From Flagellimonas hadalis (GTDB taxonomy: Bacteria > Bacteroidota > Bacteroidia > Flavobacteriales > Flavobacteriaceae), in contig NZ_VNIK02000002.1 of the NCBI RefSeq assembly GCF_007785775.2, positions 62,001-126,000 on the forward strand: a stretch of 64,000 nt of DNA, written 5' to 3'. Made by a program: the position numbers and the translations under genes. The notes beneath the pieces were generated by a model, which was not told where the DNA came from, did no database searches, and saw only the letters and a program-made list of their open reading frames with translations. Positions 33,174 through 42,719 of the stretch are shown piece by piece. How positions within the stretch are numbered: position 1 is the first letter of the stretch; the number at the start of each line of letters is the position of its first letter.

Positions 33174-33214
33174 AAATTATCCATGTGGTGATTATCGCAT
33201 GGATAATTTTTTTT
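33174..33214 (+). terminator. Terminator/attenuator between acpP and fabF
   Basis: Twelve-base arms AAATTATCCATG (33174-33185) and CATGGATAATTT (33198-33209) are perfectly complementary and followed by eight T. It lies 26 nt after acpP and 34 nt before fabF. Confidence 0.88.
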
Positions 33215-33247
33215 ATAATTTAGGTCTAAAGGGTAAAAAATAGTTCA

Positions 33248-34498
33248 ATGCAGTTAAAGCGAGTTGTGGTTACCGGAATGGGGGCACTTACTCCAATAGG
33301 CAACAATTTGGAGGCTTATTGGGAAGGACTACGGACCGGAAAGAGTGGTTCTGCACCCATCACATATTTCGATACCGAGAAGTTCAAGACAAAATTTGCC
33401 TGTGAGCTGAAAGGGTATAACCCCGAAGATTATTTTGATCGTAAGGAGGCAAGAAAACTGGACAGGTTTGCACAATATGCCCTTGTCTCTTCGGATGAGG
33501 CCATTGCAGACTCTGGAATCGACCTCAATGTAGTGGATAAGTTCAGGGTAGGTGTTGTTTGGGGAGCCGGTATCGGCGGATTGGAAACCTTCCAAAATGA
33601 GGTAATCGGGTTTGCCGAGGGAGATGGCACGCCCCGTTTCAACCCCTTCTTCATCCCAAAAATGATCGCGGACATCGCACCAGGGAACATTTCCATCAAG
33701 CATGGGTTCATGGGGCCAAACTATACCACCGTTTCGGCCTGTGCATCGGCGGCCAACGCCATGATCGATGCGCTCAATTATATCCGTTTGGGCCATTGCG
33801 ACGTTATCGTGACCGGAGGAAGTGAAGCTGCCGTTACCATGGCAGGTATGGGTGGTTTCAATGCCATGCATGCCCTTTCCACACGGAACGAAAGCCCCGA
33901 AACGGCATCCAGACCTTTTGATGCCACACGTGACGGCTTTGTTCTTGGAGAAGGTGCAGGTGCACTGATCCTGGAAGAATACGAACACGCCAAGGCAAGA
34001 GGGGCGAAGATCTATGCCGAAGTACTCGGCGGAGGCCTATCCAGCGACGCTTATCACATGACCGCCCCACACCCAGAAGGTATCGGTGTGGTCAAAGTAA
34101 TGGAAAACTGTCTACAGAATGCAGGGCTGAAACCTGAGGACGTGGACGCCATCAATACGCACGGAACATCCACCCCACTGGGCGATGTGGCCGAGCTCAA
34201 AGCCATTTCCAAGGTGTTTGGCGCACATGCACCCAACATCAACATCAACTCCACCAAATCCATGACCGGTCACTTGCTCGGAGCGGCAGGGGCCATTGAG
34301 GCCATTGCCTCCATTTTGGCCATGGAACACGGAATGGTACCACCGACCATCAACCATAGTGTGGTGGACGATCAGATCGATCCTTCGCTCAACCTGACGC
34401 TCAACCAGGCGCAGAAGAGGGAAGTAAACGTGGCCATGAGCAATACTTTTGGTTTCGGAGGGCACAATGCGTGTCTGGTATTCAAAAAATTGGGGTAG
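33248..34498 (+). CDS. fabF: 3-oxoacyl-ACP synthase II
   Basis: A 416-aa beta-ketoacyl-ACP synthase that elongates acyl-ACP with malonyl-ACP. The thiolase-fold Cys-His-His triad is present: VSACASAANAM, NTHGTSTPLGD and STKSMTGHLLGAAG. The N-terminus KRVVVTGMGALTPIGNN is canonical. It follows acpP, and rnc begins 9 bp after its stop, giving the common fabF-rnc pairing. Confidence 0.97.
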   Translation: MQLKRVVVTGMGALTPIGNNLEAYWEGLRTGKSGSAPITYFDTEKFKTKFACELKGYNPEDYFDRKEARKLDRFAQYALVSSDEAIADSGIDLNVVDKFRVGVVWGAGIGGLETFQNEVIGFAEGDGTPRFNPFFIPKMIADIAPGNISIKHGFMGPNYTTVSACASAANAMIDALNYIRLGHCDVIVTGGSEAAVTMAGMGGFNAMHALSTRNESPETASRPFDATRDGFVLGEGAGALILEEYEHAKARGAKIYAEVLGGGLSSDAYHMTAPHPEGIGVVKVMENCLQNAGLKPEDVDAINTHGTSTPLGDVAELKAISKVFGAHAPNININSTKSMTGHLLGAAGAIEAIASILAMEHGMVPPTINHSVVDDQIDPSLNLTLNQAQKREVNVAMSNTFGFGGHNACLVFKKLG

Positions 34499-34507
34499 TT
34501 TTGTAAC

Positions 34508-35245
34508 ATGAAATTCACCTCCAAAATATTCAATTCCCATCCCAGCTCGGATGGGGATTTTTTTTTGGGAATGAAAAAGATTCTAGGGTTCAAGCCCAAA
34601 AATCTGGAGATCTACAAAAAAGCTTTTCTTCACCGTTCCGTCAATAAAAAGGACGCCAACGGCAACCCAATGAACTATGAACGCTTGGAGTTTTTGGGGG
34701 ATTCCATGTTGGGGACCATCATATCAAAACACCTGTACAATGAGGTGCCCGAAGGGGACGAGGGTTACCTTACCAAAATGCGTTCCAAAGTGGTGAGCCG
34801 CAAACATCTGAACGAGCTGGGGAAAGATCTGGGACTTTTGCGCTTTGTGGAGAGCAGGATACCCAAGACCCATTTTGGGGAAAACATCCATGGCAATGTG
34901 TTCGAGGCACTCATCGGGGCCATTTATCTGGACAGGGGCTATCCCTATTGCGAAAAATTCATCCATGAAAGGGTCATAGAGCCCTACGTGGACATTGAGC
35001 AATTGGAAGGCAAGGTCATCAGTTACAAGAGCCTCGTGATCGAGTGGTGCCAAAAACAGAAGACGCCTTTCAGTTATAATGTCTATGAGGACACTGGCAA
35101 TGACGAGCTGAAACATTTTGCGGTAAAACTGACCATTGGAGGGCGCATTTTGGCCAAGGCAAGGGCCACATCCAAAAAGAAAGCCGAAGAAAAAGCATCG
35201 AAGCGAGCCTATTTTGCCCTACAGAACAAAATGGAAAATCAATAA
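34508..35245 (+). CDS. rnc: Ribonuclease III
   Basis: A 245-aa double-strand-specific endoribonuclease for rRNA and mRNA processing. The signature is YERLEFLGDSMLGTIIS, and the second acidic cluster is NVFEALIGAIYLDRGY. A C-terminal double-stranded-RNA-binding domain (about 165-240) ends with KKKAEEKASKRAYFAL. The N-terminus is extended relative to E. coli. A second ATG at 34571 would skip a Ser/His-rich leader and is also possible. It is nine bases behind fabF. Confidence 0.95.
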   Translation: MKFTSKIFNSHPSSDGDFFLGMKKILGFKPKNLEIYKKAFLHRSVNKKDANGNPMNYERLEFLGDSMLGTIISKHLYNEVPEGDEGYLTKMRSKVVSRKHLNELGKDLGLLRFVESRIPKTHFGENIHGNVFEALIGAIYLDRGYPYCEKFIHERVIEPYVDIEQLEGKVISYKSLVIEWCQKQKTPFSYNVYEDTGNDELKHFAVKLTIGGRILAKARATSKKKAEEKASKRAYFALQNKMENQ

Positions 35246-35357
35246 CATTAAAAAAAGGTAAACTCAATCGTTTTCGAAGGGTTTAACAAGTGTATTGTTT
35301 TGTATTGACTAGGCATTCAATTGGATTAAGAGTATATTTACATTTCGTGTTAAGGGC

Positions 35358-35822
35358 ATGATGACAACACATAGGATATCGGCAGACTTATATGACGATA
35401 GTTTCAGGCTCATCGCCATACACAGTGATTTGGAAGATTATGCAATGACCTATGCCATAAATTCCAAATGCGGATTGTATTTGAAAAGGATGAAAATAGA
35501 CCTTCATCTGGATGAAAATCTATCTTTTTCTGTGTTTGACTGGGACGATGGGATGAACGATATTTATTGGACGCTGATTTCGAACAAATGTGTGGTCGAG
35601 GAAGTTATACCTTCAGGAGGTCTGTTTGAGAACAACGTTTCCGCAAGGACCGATCATCTGATCAAGGAACGAAAAGAGATCGATTATTTCCTAAAAGTGG
35701 AGGCGGCCGATGAGGCCACACTTTCCCAAAAACTAAGGGACATCAAAAAGATAGACAGGGTTATAACAGCATACCCTTTGGAAACACAGACATTAAAATC
35801 AAAAAGAAACTTAATCTTTTAA
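35358..35822 (+). CDS. IPExxxVDY family protein
   Basis: A 154-aa protein of unknown function found in Flavobacteriia between rnc and pyk. The signature region that names the family is represented here by KERKEIDYFLKVEAAD. The N-terminal half (DYAMTYAINSKCGLYLKRM) and the FDWDD phrase are also typical as I recall them. No signal peptide or membrane segment is present. The start is ATGATG. The stop is 2 bp from the pyk start, so it is co-transcribed with pyruvate kinase. Confidence 0.88.
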   Translation: MMTTHRISADLYDDSFRLIAIHSDLEDYAMTYAINSKCGLYLKRMKIDLHLDENLSFSVFDWDDGMNDIYWTLISNKCVVEEVIPSGGLFENNVSARTDHLIKERKEIDYFLKVEAADEATLSQKLRDIKKIDRVITAYPLETQTLKSKRNLIF

Positions 35823-35824
35823 CA

Positions 35825-37267
35825 ATGCCAACTAGAAAGAAGACTAAAATTGTAGCAACCTTGGGACCTGCCACCAGTAAAAAGGAAACCCTCAAGGCGA
35901 TGATCGAGGCAGGTGTGGATGTTTTTAGGATAAACTTTTCCCATGCATCTTATGATGATGTAGCGGAAAGGATCAGAATGATAAGGGAACTGAATGAAGA
36001 GTTGGAGGTGAACACATCCATCCTGGCAGACCTTCAGGGCCCCAAACTGAGAGTAGGGGTAATGGGGGGCGAGGCCGTTGTGGCCCCAGGTGATGAAGTG
36101 GTCTTTGCAACAGGGGAACCTTTCGAGGGAACCGCCCAAAAGGTCTATATGAACTACCAGAACTTCCCCAAGGACGTAAAACCTGGGGAACGTGTCCTAT
36201 TGGATGATGGTAAACTCATTTTTGAGGTAAAGTCTACCAATGGGGAGAACGAGGTGACGGCTACGGTGATACAGGGAGGTCCCTTAAAGTCAAAAAAAGG
36301 GGTGAATCTGCCCAACACCGCTATTTCCTTGCCCGCACTGACCAAGAAAGACATAAAGGATGCCATTTTTGCCATAGAACACAAGGTGGACTGGATGGCT
36401 CTTTCCTTTGTACGACATGGGCAGGACCTTATCGACCTTCAAGAACTGATCAAGAAACATTCCGATCATAAAATCCCCATCATTGCCAAGATAGAGAAAC
36501 CCGAAGCGGTGGAGAACATTGATCAAATCGTTACGCACTGCGACGGACTTATGGTGGCCAGGGGCGATTTGGGTGTGGAAGTGCCCGCCCACGAGGTTCC
36601 ATTGATCCAGAAAAAACTCGTATTGAGGGCCAAAAAAGGCAGGATACCCGTAATCATTGCGACCCAGATGATGGAGACGATGATCACTAGCCTTACGCCG
36701 ACCCGTGCCGAGGTGAACGACGTGGCCAATTCGGTCATGGACGGGGCCGATGCCGTGATGTTGTCCGGTGAGACTTCGGTAGGGAACTATCCTGTACAAG
36801 TGATCGAAAGAATGGCAAGCATCCTGACCAGTGTGGAAAACTCCAGTTTGATCAAGGTGCCACAGACACCACCACATATCAGGACCAATAGGTTCATCAC
36901 CAAATCGGTATGTTACCACGCTGCCCTGATGGCAAATGAAATCCAAGCGAAAGCCATTTCCACACTTACGAACAGTGGCTATACGGCCTTTCAGATATCG
37001 GCTTGGAGACCCAGTGCCCACATTTTGGTGTTTACCTCCAACAAAAGGATATTGACCCAACTGAATCTGCTTTGGGGGGTCAAGGCTTTTTACTATGATA
37101 AGTTTGTATCTACCGACCAGACCATAGAAGATGTGAACCAGATGGCCTGCAAGAAAGGTTTCTTGGAGGTCGGGGACATGTTGGTCAGCTTGGCGGCCAT
37201 GCCCATCAAGGACAAAGGAATGGTGAACACTCTTAGGGTGACCGAGATCACAAGCTGCAATTTTTAA
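35825..37267 (+). CDS. pyk: Pyruvate kinase
   Basis: A 480-aa glycolytic enzyme that converts PEP and ADP to pyruvate and ATP. Landmarks are KIVATLGPATSKKETLKAMIEAGVDVFRINFSHAS, the substrate/metal motif IIAKIEKPEAVENIDQI (catalytic Lys), MVARGDLGVEVPAHEVPLIQK and PTRAEVNDVANSVMDGADAVMLSGETSVGNYP. A C-terminal domain (about 350-480) is present but short. It is last gene of the rnc-IPExxxVDY-pyk run and is closed by a terminator. Confidence 0.97.
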   Translation: MPTRKKTKIVATLGPATSKKETLKAMIEAGVDVFRINFSHASYDDVAERIRMIRELNEELEVNTSILADLQGPKLRVGVMGGEAVVAPGDEVVFATGEPFEGTAQKVYMNYQNFPKDVKPGERVLLDDGKLIFEVKSTNGENEVTATVIQGGPLKSKKGVNLPNTAISLPALTKKDIKDAIFAIEHKVDWMALSFVRHGQDLIDLQELIKKHSDHKIPIIAKIEKPEAVENIDQIVTHCDGLMVARGDLGVEVPAHEVPLIQKKLVLRAKKGRIPVIIATQMMETMITSLTPTRAEVNDVANSVMDGADAVMLSGETSVGNYPVQVIERMASILTSVENSSLIKVPQTPPHIRTNRFITKSVCYHAALMANEIQAKAISTLTNSGYTAFQISAWRPSAHILVFTSNKRILTQLNLLWGVKAFYYDKFVSTDQTIEDVNQMACKKGFLEVGDMLVSLAAMPIKDKGMVNTLRVTEITSCNF

Positions 37268-37293
37268 GTTTACGGTATTCCTTACTATAATAG

Positions 37294-37336
37294 CGGGACC
37301 TTAAGTTTTTTCAAAACTTGGGTCCCGTTTTTTTTA
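37294..37336 (+). terminator. Intrinsic terminator of pyk
   Basis: CGGGACC and GGTCCCG arms with an inner AAGTTTT/AAAACTT stem, then eight T. It lies 27 nt after pyk. Confidence 0.92.
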
Positions 37337-37403
37337 CGCCTGTTCCAACTGTAAGTTTGGTCGGGCCGGCAAGACTAATTTTTCAACTGACACCAAACCA
37401 CAC

Positions 37404-38252
37404 ATGAGGTACGAGTACACGGATCAAAAATTAGGGGCCGTTCTGGGTCTTGCCGAGGACTTTAAAAATGATAAAGAACGGTTTTCCGACACCTCGAAGA
37501 CCATCAAGTTTTTATGGAACAGGAATGAGCAGGCGCTGACCATTGAAGTGGATGGAGTGCCCTTGGAACTTTTGCCCAACCAGTTGATCACGGTCACCTA
37601 TTTACAGCATGTGTCCCTCGCCAAGACCACGTTACCGCTTTCGGCCATTCTTTTCAACAGGGAGTTCTATTGTGTTTTTGACCATGACAGTGAGGTTTCC
37701 TGTAATGGGATTTTGTTTTTTGGTACACAGGATGTGCCCATCATCACTTTGCCCAAGGAGCAACTGTCCAAGTTCAATTTGTTGTACGACATGTTCGTGG
37801 AGGAATTTTCCACCCCGGACAATATCCAGGGGGATATGCTTCAGATGCTCTTGAAACGTCTCATCATCATGGGCACCCGATTGGCCAAGGAACAACTTAT
37901 CGTCCAAACGCTGGACAATGAACAGATCGATACCATCCGGAGGTTCAATTTTTTGGTGGACCTGCACTATAAGACCAAAAGGAGGGTCAGCGATTATGCC
38001 GATATGCTCTTTAAGTCGCCTAAGACCCTCTCCAATCTGTTTGCCATCTACAACCAAAAATCCCCACAACAGATCATCTTGGACCGCATTGCCTTGGAAG
38101 CAAAACGGCTGATCAACTACACCGATAAGCAAAATCAGGAAATTGCCTTTGAACTGGGGTTCAACGACCCTGCCCATTTCAGCCGATTTTTTAAGAAAAT
38201 GACCCAAATGACCCCCTCCGAATACCGCGGAAATCCCGTTTTGGGCACCTAA
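37404..38252 (+). CDS. AraC family transcriptional regulator
   Basis: A 282-aa regulator. The N-terminal half (about 1-170) is a cupin-like sensing domain that includes ITVTYLQHVSLAKTTLPLSAILFNREFYCVFDHD. The C-terminal 100 residues are two HTH units (SDYADMLFKSPKTLSNLFA and IAFELGFNDPAHFSRFFKKMTQMTPSEYR), where the second is a textbook AraC signature. It precedes a 52-aa peptide gene and an AhpD-like gene on the same strand, which are its most likely targets. The effector is unknown. Confidence 0.93.
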   Translation: MRYEYTDQKLGAVLGLAEDFKNDKERFSDTSKTIKFLWNRNEQALTIEVDGVPLELLPNQLITVTYLQHVSLAKTTLPLSAILFNREFYCVFDHDSEVSCNGILFFGTQDVPIITLPKEQLSKFNLLYDMFVEEFSTPDNIQGDMLQMLLKRLIIMGTRLAKEQLIVQTLDNEQIDTIRRFNFLVDLHYKTKRRVSDYADMLFKSPKTLSNLFAIYNQKSPQQIILDRIALEAKRLINYTDKQNQEIAFELGFNDPAHFSRFFKKMTQMTPSEYRGNPVLGT

Positions 38253-38344
38253 GGGAAAATTGGGCAAGCCATCGGGAAATTGTTCCTAACCCTTACCCCT
38301 TCTTTCGCAGCATCTTTGCCATGTAATTCAAATCAAGGTAAAAG

Positions 38345-38503
38345 ATGAAAGCAATGGACAGACCCATTTTTAATCTCATTGAGATTTTTCGGCAGATGCG
38401 CAGAACCGCACCACCAATTGTAAGTGTTGCAGAACACTGTGAGCAAAAATACCATCACGATTACTACTGTGATGCAGAAAAACCCTTCGTACAAAAATCA
38501 TAA
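38345..38503 (+). CDS. 52-aa Cys/His-rich small protein
   Basis: A short frame starting MKAMDRPIFNLIEIFRQMRR, followed by a tail with AEHCEQKYHHDYYCDAEK. The CxxxxxHHxxxC spacing could bind a metal or a haem edge. No family is recognised. It has an ATG, a normal stop and a coding-like composition. It lies between the AraC regulator and the AhpD-like gene, 29 bp before the latter, so it may be co-expressed with it. Confidence 0.6.
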   Translation: MKAMDRPIFNLIEIFRQMRRTAPPIVSVAEHCEQKYHHDYYCDAEKPFVQKS

Positions 38504-38532
38504 TCAGTATAAATAGTTAAAATTTGAAAATC

Positions 38533-39081
38533 ATGAGCACATTCAATGTACCCACAAGAGAAGAAGTAAGTCCGGCCAACCAGACCATTTTTGACAACCT
38601 TAAAAAAGCGTTGGGATTTGTCCCCAACCTCTATGCCACCTTTGCCCATTCGGAAAATGCATTGGGAAATTATTTGACCTTTGCCAATGCCAAGACTTCC
38701 CTTAGGGCCAAAGAAAAGGAAGTGGTGAACTTGGCAGTGAGCCAGGTGAATGACTGTCTCTATTGTTTGGCAGCGCACACGGCCATTGGTAAAATGAACG
38801 GATTTACCGACAGCCAGATCTTGGAACTAAGAGCAGGTAAAGCCTCTTTTGACAACAGATTGGACGCTTTGGCAAAATTGGCCAAGAACATCACCGAGAA
38901 CAGGGGAATTGCCAGTCCTGAAATTGTGGATAATTTCTTCGCTGCCGGATGGACCAAGGAAAACCTGATCGACACCATAGTTTTGGTGGGCGACAAGACC
39001 ATCTCCAACTATATCAACAATGTGGTGGACACGCCTATAGATTTTCCCGAAGTACAACCTTTGGAAGAAGTGGAAGCCTAA
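38533..39081 (+). CDS. Carboxymuconolactone decarboxylase family (AhpD-like) protein
   Basis: A 182-aa all-helical protein with the AhpD redox motif NDCLYCLAAHTAIG (CxxC plus His), as in alkylhydroperoxidases that reduce peroxides through a disulfide exchange. The LRAKEKEVVNLAVSQVN helix before it is a family hallmark. ATG at 38533 is used; the frame opens at a TTG three codons upstream. Its position behind an AraC regulator suggests an inducible peroxide or redox response. It converges on the TetR gene through a shared terminator. Confidence 0.92.
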   Translation: MSTFNVPTREEVSPANQTIFDNLKKALGFVPNLYATFAHSENALGNYLTFANAKTSLRAKEKEVVNLAVSQVNDCLYCLAAHTAIGKMNGFTDSQILELRAGKASFDNRLDALAKLAKNITENRGIASPEIVDNFFAAGWTKENLIDTIVLVGDKTISNYINNVVDTPIDFPEVQPLEEVEA

Positions 39082-39104
39082 GAATAGTTGGGACAGCTAA
39101 AAAG

Positions 39105-39137
39105 AAAACCCTTTCATTGTCGTGAGAGGGTTTTTTA
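39105..39137. terminator. Bidirectional terminator between convergent genes
   Basis: AAAACCCT and AGAGGGTTTTTT arms with a long loop, flanked by A-runs on the left and T-runs on the right. It overlaps the stop codon of the TetR gene. Confidence 0.75.
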
Positions 39138-39707
39138 TTCCAGCTCCGTGAACAAGGAGGGAGCGATGCTCTTCGCCATGTAGATGGGCCAGTCGTTCTT
39201 GAACAGATGACTTTCGGTAATAGCACTCTCGTACAGCAAATAAAGCCCTCCCGAGGTCTTTTCCATTTCGGCACGGGACAGATTGGGAATGTTCTCCCCA
39301 ACAACTTCGCCCAAGAACAACAACAGGTCTTTTTTTTGTTTCTGGATGACGCCAAGTATCTTTTTTTGATGGGGGGACAGTTCCCCAAGGGTTTTTAAGC
39401 CCCAACAACCTTGGAAGTTTTCTTCGCGATACATGTCCTGCAAGAGGTCAAAAATGGCCAACAACCGACTTTTCCCCTTCTTTTTTAAGCCAACATAACT
39501 CTTTAGGGAGTTCATAAAGGCATCGTGCCGTTGCTCCAGATAGGCCACGCAGATGTCTTCTTTGGATTTGAAGTGTCCGTAGAGCGTCGCCTTGGCAATG
39601 TCACACTTCTCAATGATTTCATTGATCCCCGTTGAATTGTAACCCTGTACATAGAACAGGTTGCCCGCTGTGGTAATGATATGTTGGTGCAATTCAGGAC
39701 GCTGCAT
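39135..39707 (-). CDS. TetR family transcriptional regulator
   Basis: A 190-aa repressor-type regulator. The N-terminal HTH is seen in AGNLFYVQGYNSTGINEIIEKCDIAKATLYGHFKSKEDICVAYL. The C-terminal ligand domain is all-helical with a single Cys in NFQGCWGLKTLGEL, a phrase common in one TetR subgroup. The start at 39707 begins at MQRPELHQH; an in-frame upstream start adds a 30-residue hydrophobic stretch with no counterpart in the family. The target is unknown. It is convergent with the AhpD-like gene and divergent from the M16 peptidase. Confidence 0.92.
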   Translation of the reverse strand: MQRPELHQHIITTAGNLFYVQGYNSTGINEIIEKCDIAKATLYGHFKSKEDICVAYLEQRHDAFMNSLKSYVGLKKKGKSRLLAIFDLLQDMYREENFQGCWGLKTLGELSPHQKKILGVIQKQKKDLLLFLGEVVGENIPNLSRAEMEKTSGGLYLLYESAITESHLFKNDWPIYMAKSIAPSLFTELE

Positions 39708-39903
39708 GCTTACAAATTTAACAAAAAGGAAGATACCAAAAGAGTTGATGCATGGTTGGTGGGTTGATTGTGCTATAAAAGAGGTTCTCGAGGTCATTCA
39801 CTTCATTTATAGGGATGCTAACTGATTAAAATCGTGTGGATTGTAAACTATTTCATATCTTGTTGTATTCAATTTTATCAATCAAACAATAAAAACTTTT
39901 TCA

Positions 39904-42684
39904 ATGAAAAAATTACTTCTGGCCTTGATCATAGGCCTATTGTTCTGTCCTGCGAACTATGGGCAGAGTTTTCAGTTTAAAGCGGATGACATAGACATCG
40001 CTTACAAAAAGTACACTTTGGAGAATGGGCTCACCCTTTTGGTGTATGAAGATCATAAAGCGCCCATAGCGGCCGTGAACGTTTGGTACCACGTAGGGTC
40101 CAAAAACGAAAAACCCGGAAAAAGCGGGTTTGCCCATCTATTTGAGCATTTGATGTTCAATGGAAGCGAGAACTACAACACCGATTATTTCCAGGCCTTG
40201 GAGAGCATCGGGGGAACCGACCTCAATGGAACCACGAACACGGACAGGACCAACTATTTTCAGAATGTGCCGGTGTCCGCGCTGGACCAAGTACTGTTTT
40301 TGGAGTCCGACCGGATGGGGCATTTGCTGGGCGCCATAGATCAAGCAAAACTGGATGAGCAGCGAGGGGTAGTGCAAAACGAAAAAAGACAAGGCGAAAA
40401 CCAACCCTACGGGATGCAGTGGGATTATTTGACCAAGGCAATGTACCCTAAAGGCCACCCCTATTCCTGGACAGTGATCGGGGAAATGGAAGATCTGAAT
40501 GCAGCTTCCTTGGAAGATGTACAAGACTGGTTCAAATCGTATTATGGAGCTGCCAATGCCGTGGTTGCTGTCGCAGGAGACATCGATGCGGAGGAAGTCC
40601 ATCAAAAAGTGATCAAGTATTTCGGGGACATCCCTTCGGGCCCTACTGTGGAACGACAGGAAGTGAACATCCCCAATAAGGTCAATGATTCCCGACAGGT
40701 ATACGAGGACCGTGTTCCGGAAACCAGGGTACTTTTTGCTTGGAATACCCCTCAGTTCGGATCTAGGGAAGACCTTCATTTTGACCTGATATCCTCCATT
40801 CTCTCCAGTGGAAAGAATTCAAGACTTTATCAAAAGTTCATTTACAAAGACCAATCGGCCAGTGCAGCGGTCTCTTTCCAATCGTCCAGTGAAATAGCCA
40901 GTGAGTTCATCACGTGGGTGAACGTAAAGCAGGGTCAAGACCCCGCAAAATTGGAAAAGGAACTTTGGGCAGAAATTGATAGGTTCATCAAGGAAGGCCC
41001 GACCGAAGAAGAGCTCAAAAGGGCAAAGGCCAGCTATTTTTCGGGTTTCATCAAAGGTATGGAGCGTATAGGAGGATTTGGAGGAATTTCCGATATCCTG
41101 GCATCCAACCAAACCTATCACAAAGACCCGGCCTATTATAAAACAACCTTGAAATATGTTGAAGAGGCCACCATTGCCGATCTGAAGAACACAGCAGCCA
41201 AATGGCTTTCCAAAGGAAAACATGTCCTGATCTGCAATCCATTTCCAGAATATGGAATTGTGGAATCCTCTGTGGACAGGAGCAAATTGCCGGAATTGGG
41301 ACCCCAGAAAAGTTCCCAATTCCCGGAATTGCAGCGTACTCAACTTTCCAACGGGCTGAATGTGATTTTGGCCCAACGCAAGGGAGTGCCCACCATTGTG
41401 ATCAATTTGGTCGCGGATGCAGGGTATAAGACCGATTACCTGTCCAGCCCCGGTACCGCCAAATTGGCCATGAACTTGATGGATGAGGGCACCAAGGACA
41501 TGGACGCCCTCGAGATCAACGAACAGCTGCAATTGTTGGGCGCCTCGTTGAACACTTTCTCCAGTCAGGACGAATCCAATGTGTATATGACTACCCTGAA
41601 ACCGAGCTTGGATGCCAGTCTGGACCTCTTTTTGGACGTGGTGCTCAACCCAGTGTTCCCCGAAAAGGAGTTTGAAAGACTACGGGACGAACAGATCAAC
41701 GATATCAAACAGGAAAAATCACAACCCATCACCATGGCACTGAGGGTCATGAACAAGTATTTGTATGGAGAGGATCATCCGTACAGCAGCCCTTATACCG
41801 GAACAGGCTATGAGGACACCGTTTCAAAACTGACCAGGGAAGATGTGGTAAATTTTTACAACACTTGGTTCAAGCCGAACAACTCCACAATCATCGTGAC
41901 AGGGGATGTGGAGATGAGCGAGTTGAAATCCAAATTGGAAAAAACATTGGGCAAATGGAAGAAGGGGGATGTGCCGAAGATTACCTTCAACGCACCCAAA
42001 ACCGATTCCAAGAACACCCTTTACCTGATGAACAGGCCAGAATCGCAACAATCGGTGATCTTGGCAGGGCACTTGACCGAAAAGTATGGGGATGTTTCCG
42101 AGATTGCCTTGGAGCAAATGGTGAACATCCTTGGAGGTGACTTCACTTCGCGGATCAATATGAACTTGCGGGAAGACAAGCACTGGTCCTACGGCGCAGG
42201 AGGCTTCGTGATAGGGTCCAAAGAAGCGCGCCCGTTCATCGTGTATGCCCCCGTGCAGACCGATAAGACCGCGGAATCCGTGACGGAGATCAGAAAGGAA
42301 ATTTCAGAATTCACCTCTACACGGCCCGCGACCAAGGAAGAGCTTGAAAAAGTGAAGAACAATCAAGTGCTGAAACTCCCCGGACAATGGGAGACCAATA
42401 GCTCTGTGAATGGCTCTATCAGGAATTTGGTCCGATACAACCTGCCTGATGATTATTACCAAAAGTACGATCAAAATGTAAGAAATCTTTCTGTGGATGA
42501 CATCAAGAAAGTGAGCAACCAAGTGGTGAAACCGGAAAAGATCAATTGGTTCATGGTGGGCGACAGGGCCGAGATCATCAACAAACTGGATGCCCTTGGT
42601 TTTGACAACATCGTGGAAATCGATGCGGATGGGAATCCCAAGACCCCGACGGTCAAACCGATGGAAAAGGATATTAAAAATTAA
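39904..42684 (+). CDS. Secreted M16 family zinc metallopeptidase
   Basis: A 926-aa protein with a Sec signal peptide (MKKLLLALIIGLLFCPANYG) and two pitrilysin-type halves. The active half is N-terminal: inverted zinc motif H78-LF-E81-H82 in GFAHLFEHLMFNGSEN. The second half (about 470-926) has the same fold (AGYKTDYLSSPGTAKLAMNLMDEGT) but lacks the motif, as expected for the inactive lobe. It is likely periplasmic, degrading peptides. Bacteroidota often carry such long M16 proteins as one polypeptide. It is monocistronic, with a terminator 4 nt after the stop. Confidence 0.95.
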   Translation: MKKLLLALIIGLLFCPANYGQSFQFKADDIDIAYKKYTLENGLTLLVYEDHKAPIAAVNVWYHVGSKNEKPGKSGFAHLFEHLMFNGSENYNTDYFQALESIGGTDLNGTTNTDRTNYFQNVPVSALDQVLFLESDRMGHLLGAIDQAKLDEQRGVVQNEKRQGENQPYGMQWDYLTKAMYPKGHPYSWTVIGEMEDLNAASLEDVQDWFKSYYGAANAVVAVAGDIDAEEVHQKVIKYFGDIPSGPTVERQEVNIPNKVNDSRQVYEDRVPETRVLFAWNTPQFGSREDLHFDLISSILSSGKNSRLYQKFIYKDQSASAAVSFQSSSEIASEFITWVNVKQGQDPAKLEKELWAEIDRFIKEGPTEEELKRAKASYFSGFIKGMERIGGFGGISDILASNQTYHKDPAYYKTTLKYVEEATIADLKNTAAKWLSKGKHVLICNPFPEYGIVESSVDRSKLPELGPQKSSQFPELQRTQLSNGLNVILAQRKGVPTIVINLVADAGYKTDYLSSPGTAKLAMNLMDEGTKDMDALEINEQLQLLGASLNTFSSQDESNVYMTTLKPSLDASLDLFLDVVLNPVFPEKEFERLRDEQINDIKQEKSQPITMALRVMNKYLYGEDHPYSSPYTGTGYEDTVSKLTREDVVNFYNTWFKPNNSTIIVTGDVEMSELKSKLEKTLGKWKKGDVPKITFNAPKTDSKNTLYLMNRPESQQSVILAGHLTEKYGDVSEIALEQMVNILGGDFTSRINMNLREDKHWSYGAGGFVIGSKEARPFIVYAPVQTDKTAESVTEIRKEISEFTSTRPATKEELEKVKNNQVLKLPGQWETNSSVNGSIRNLVRYNLPDDYYQKYDQNVRNLSVDDIKKVSNQVVKPEKINWFMVGDRAEIINKLDALGFDNIVEIDADGNPKTPTVKPMEKDIKN

Positions 42685-42688
42685 AGAT

Positions 42689-42719
42689 CAAAACCTCCCA
42701 AACGGGAGGTTTTTTTTTA
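42689..42719. terminator. Terminator between M16 gene and dinB
   Basis: AAAACCTCCC and CGGGAGGTTTT arms with an AAA loop and a run of nine T. The tail overlaps the dinB stop codon, so one hairpin serves both convergent genes. Confidence 0.92.
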
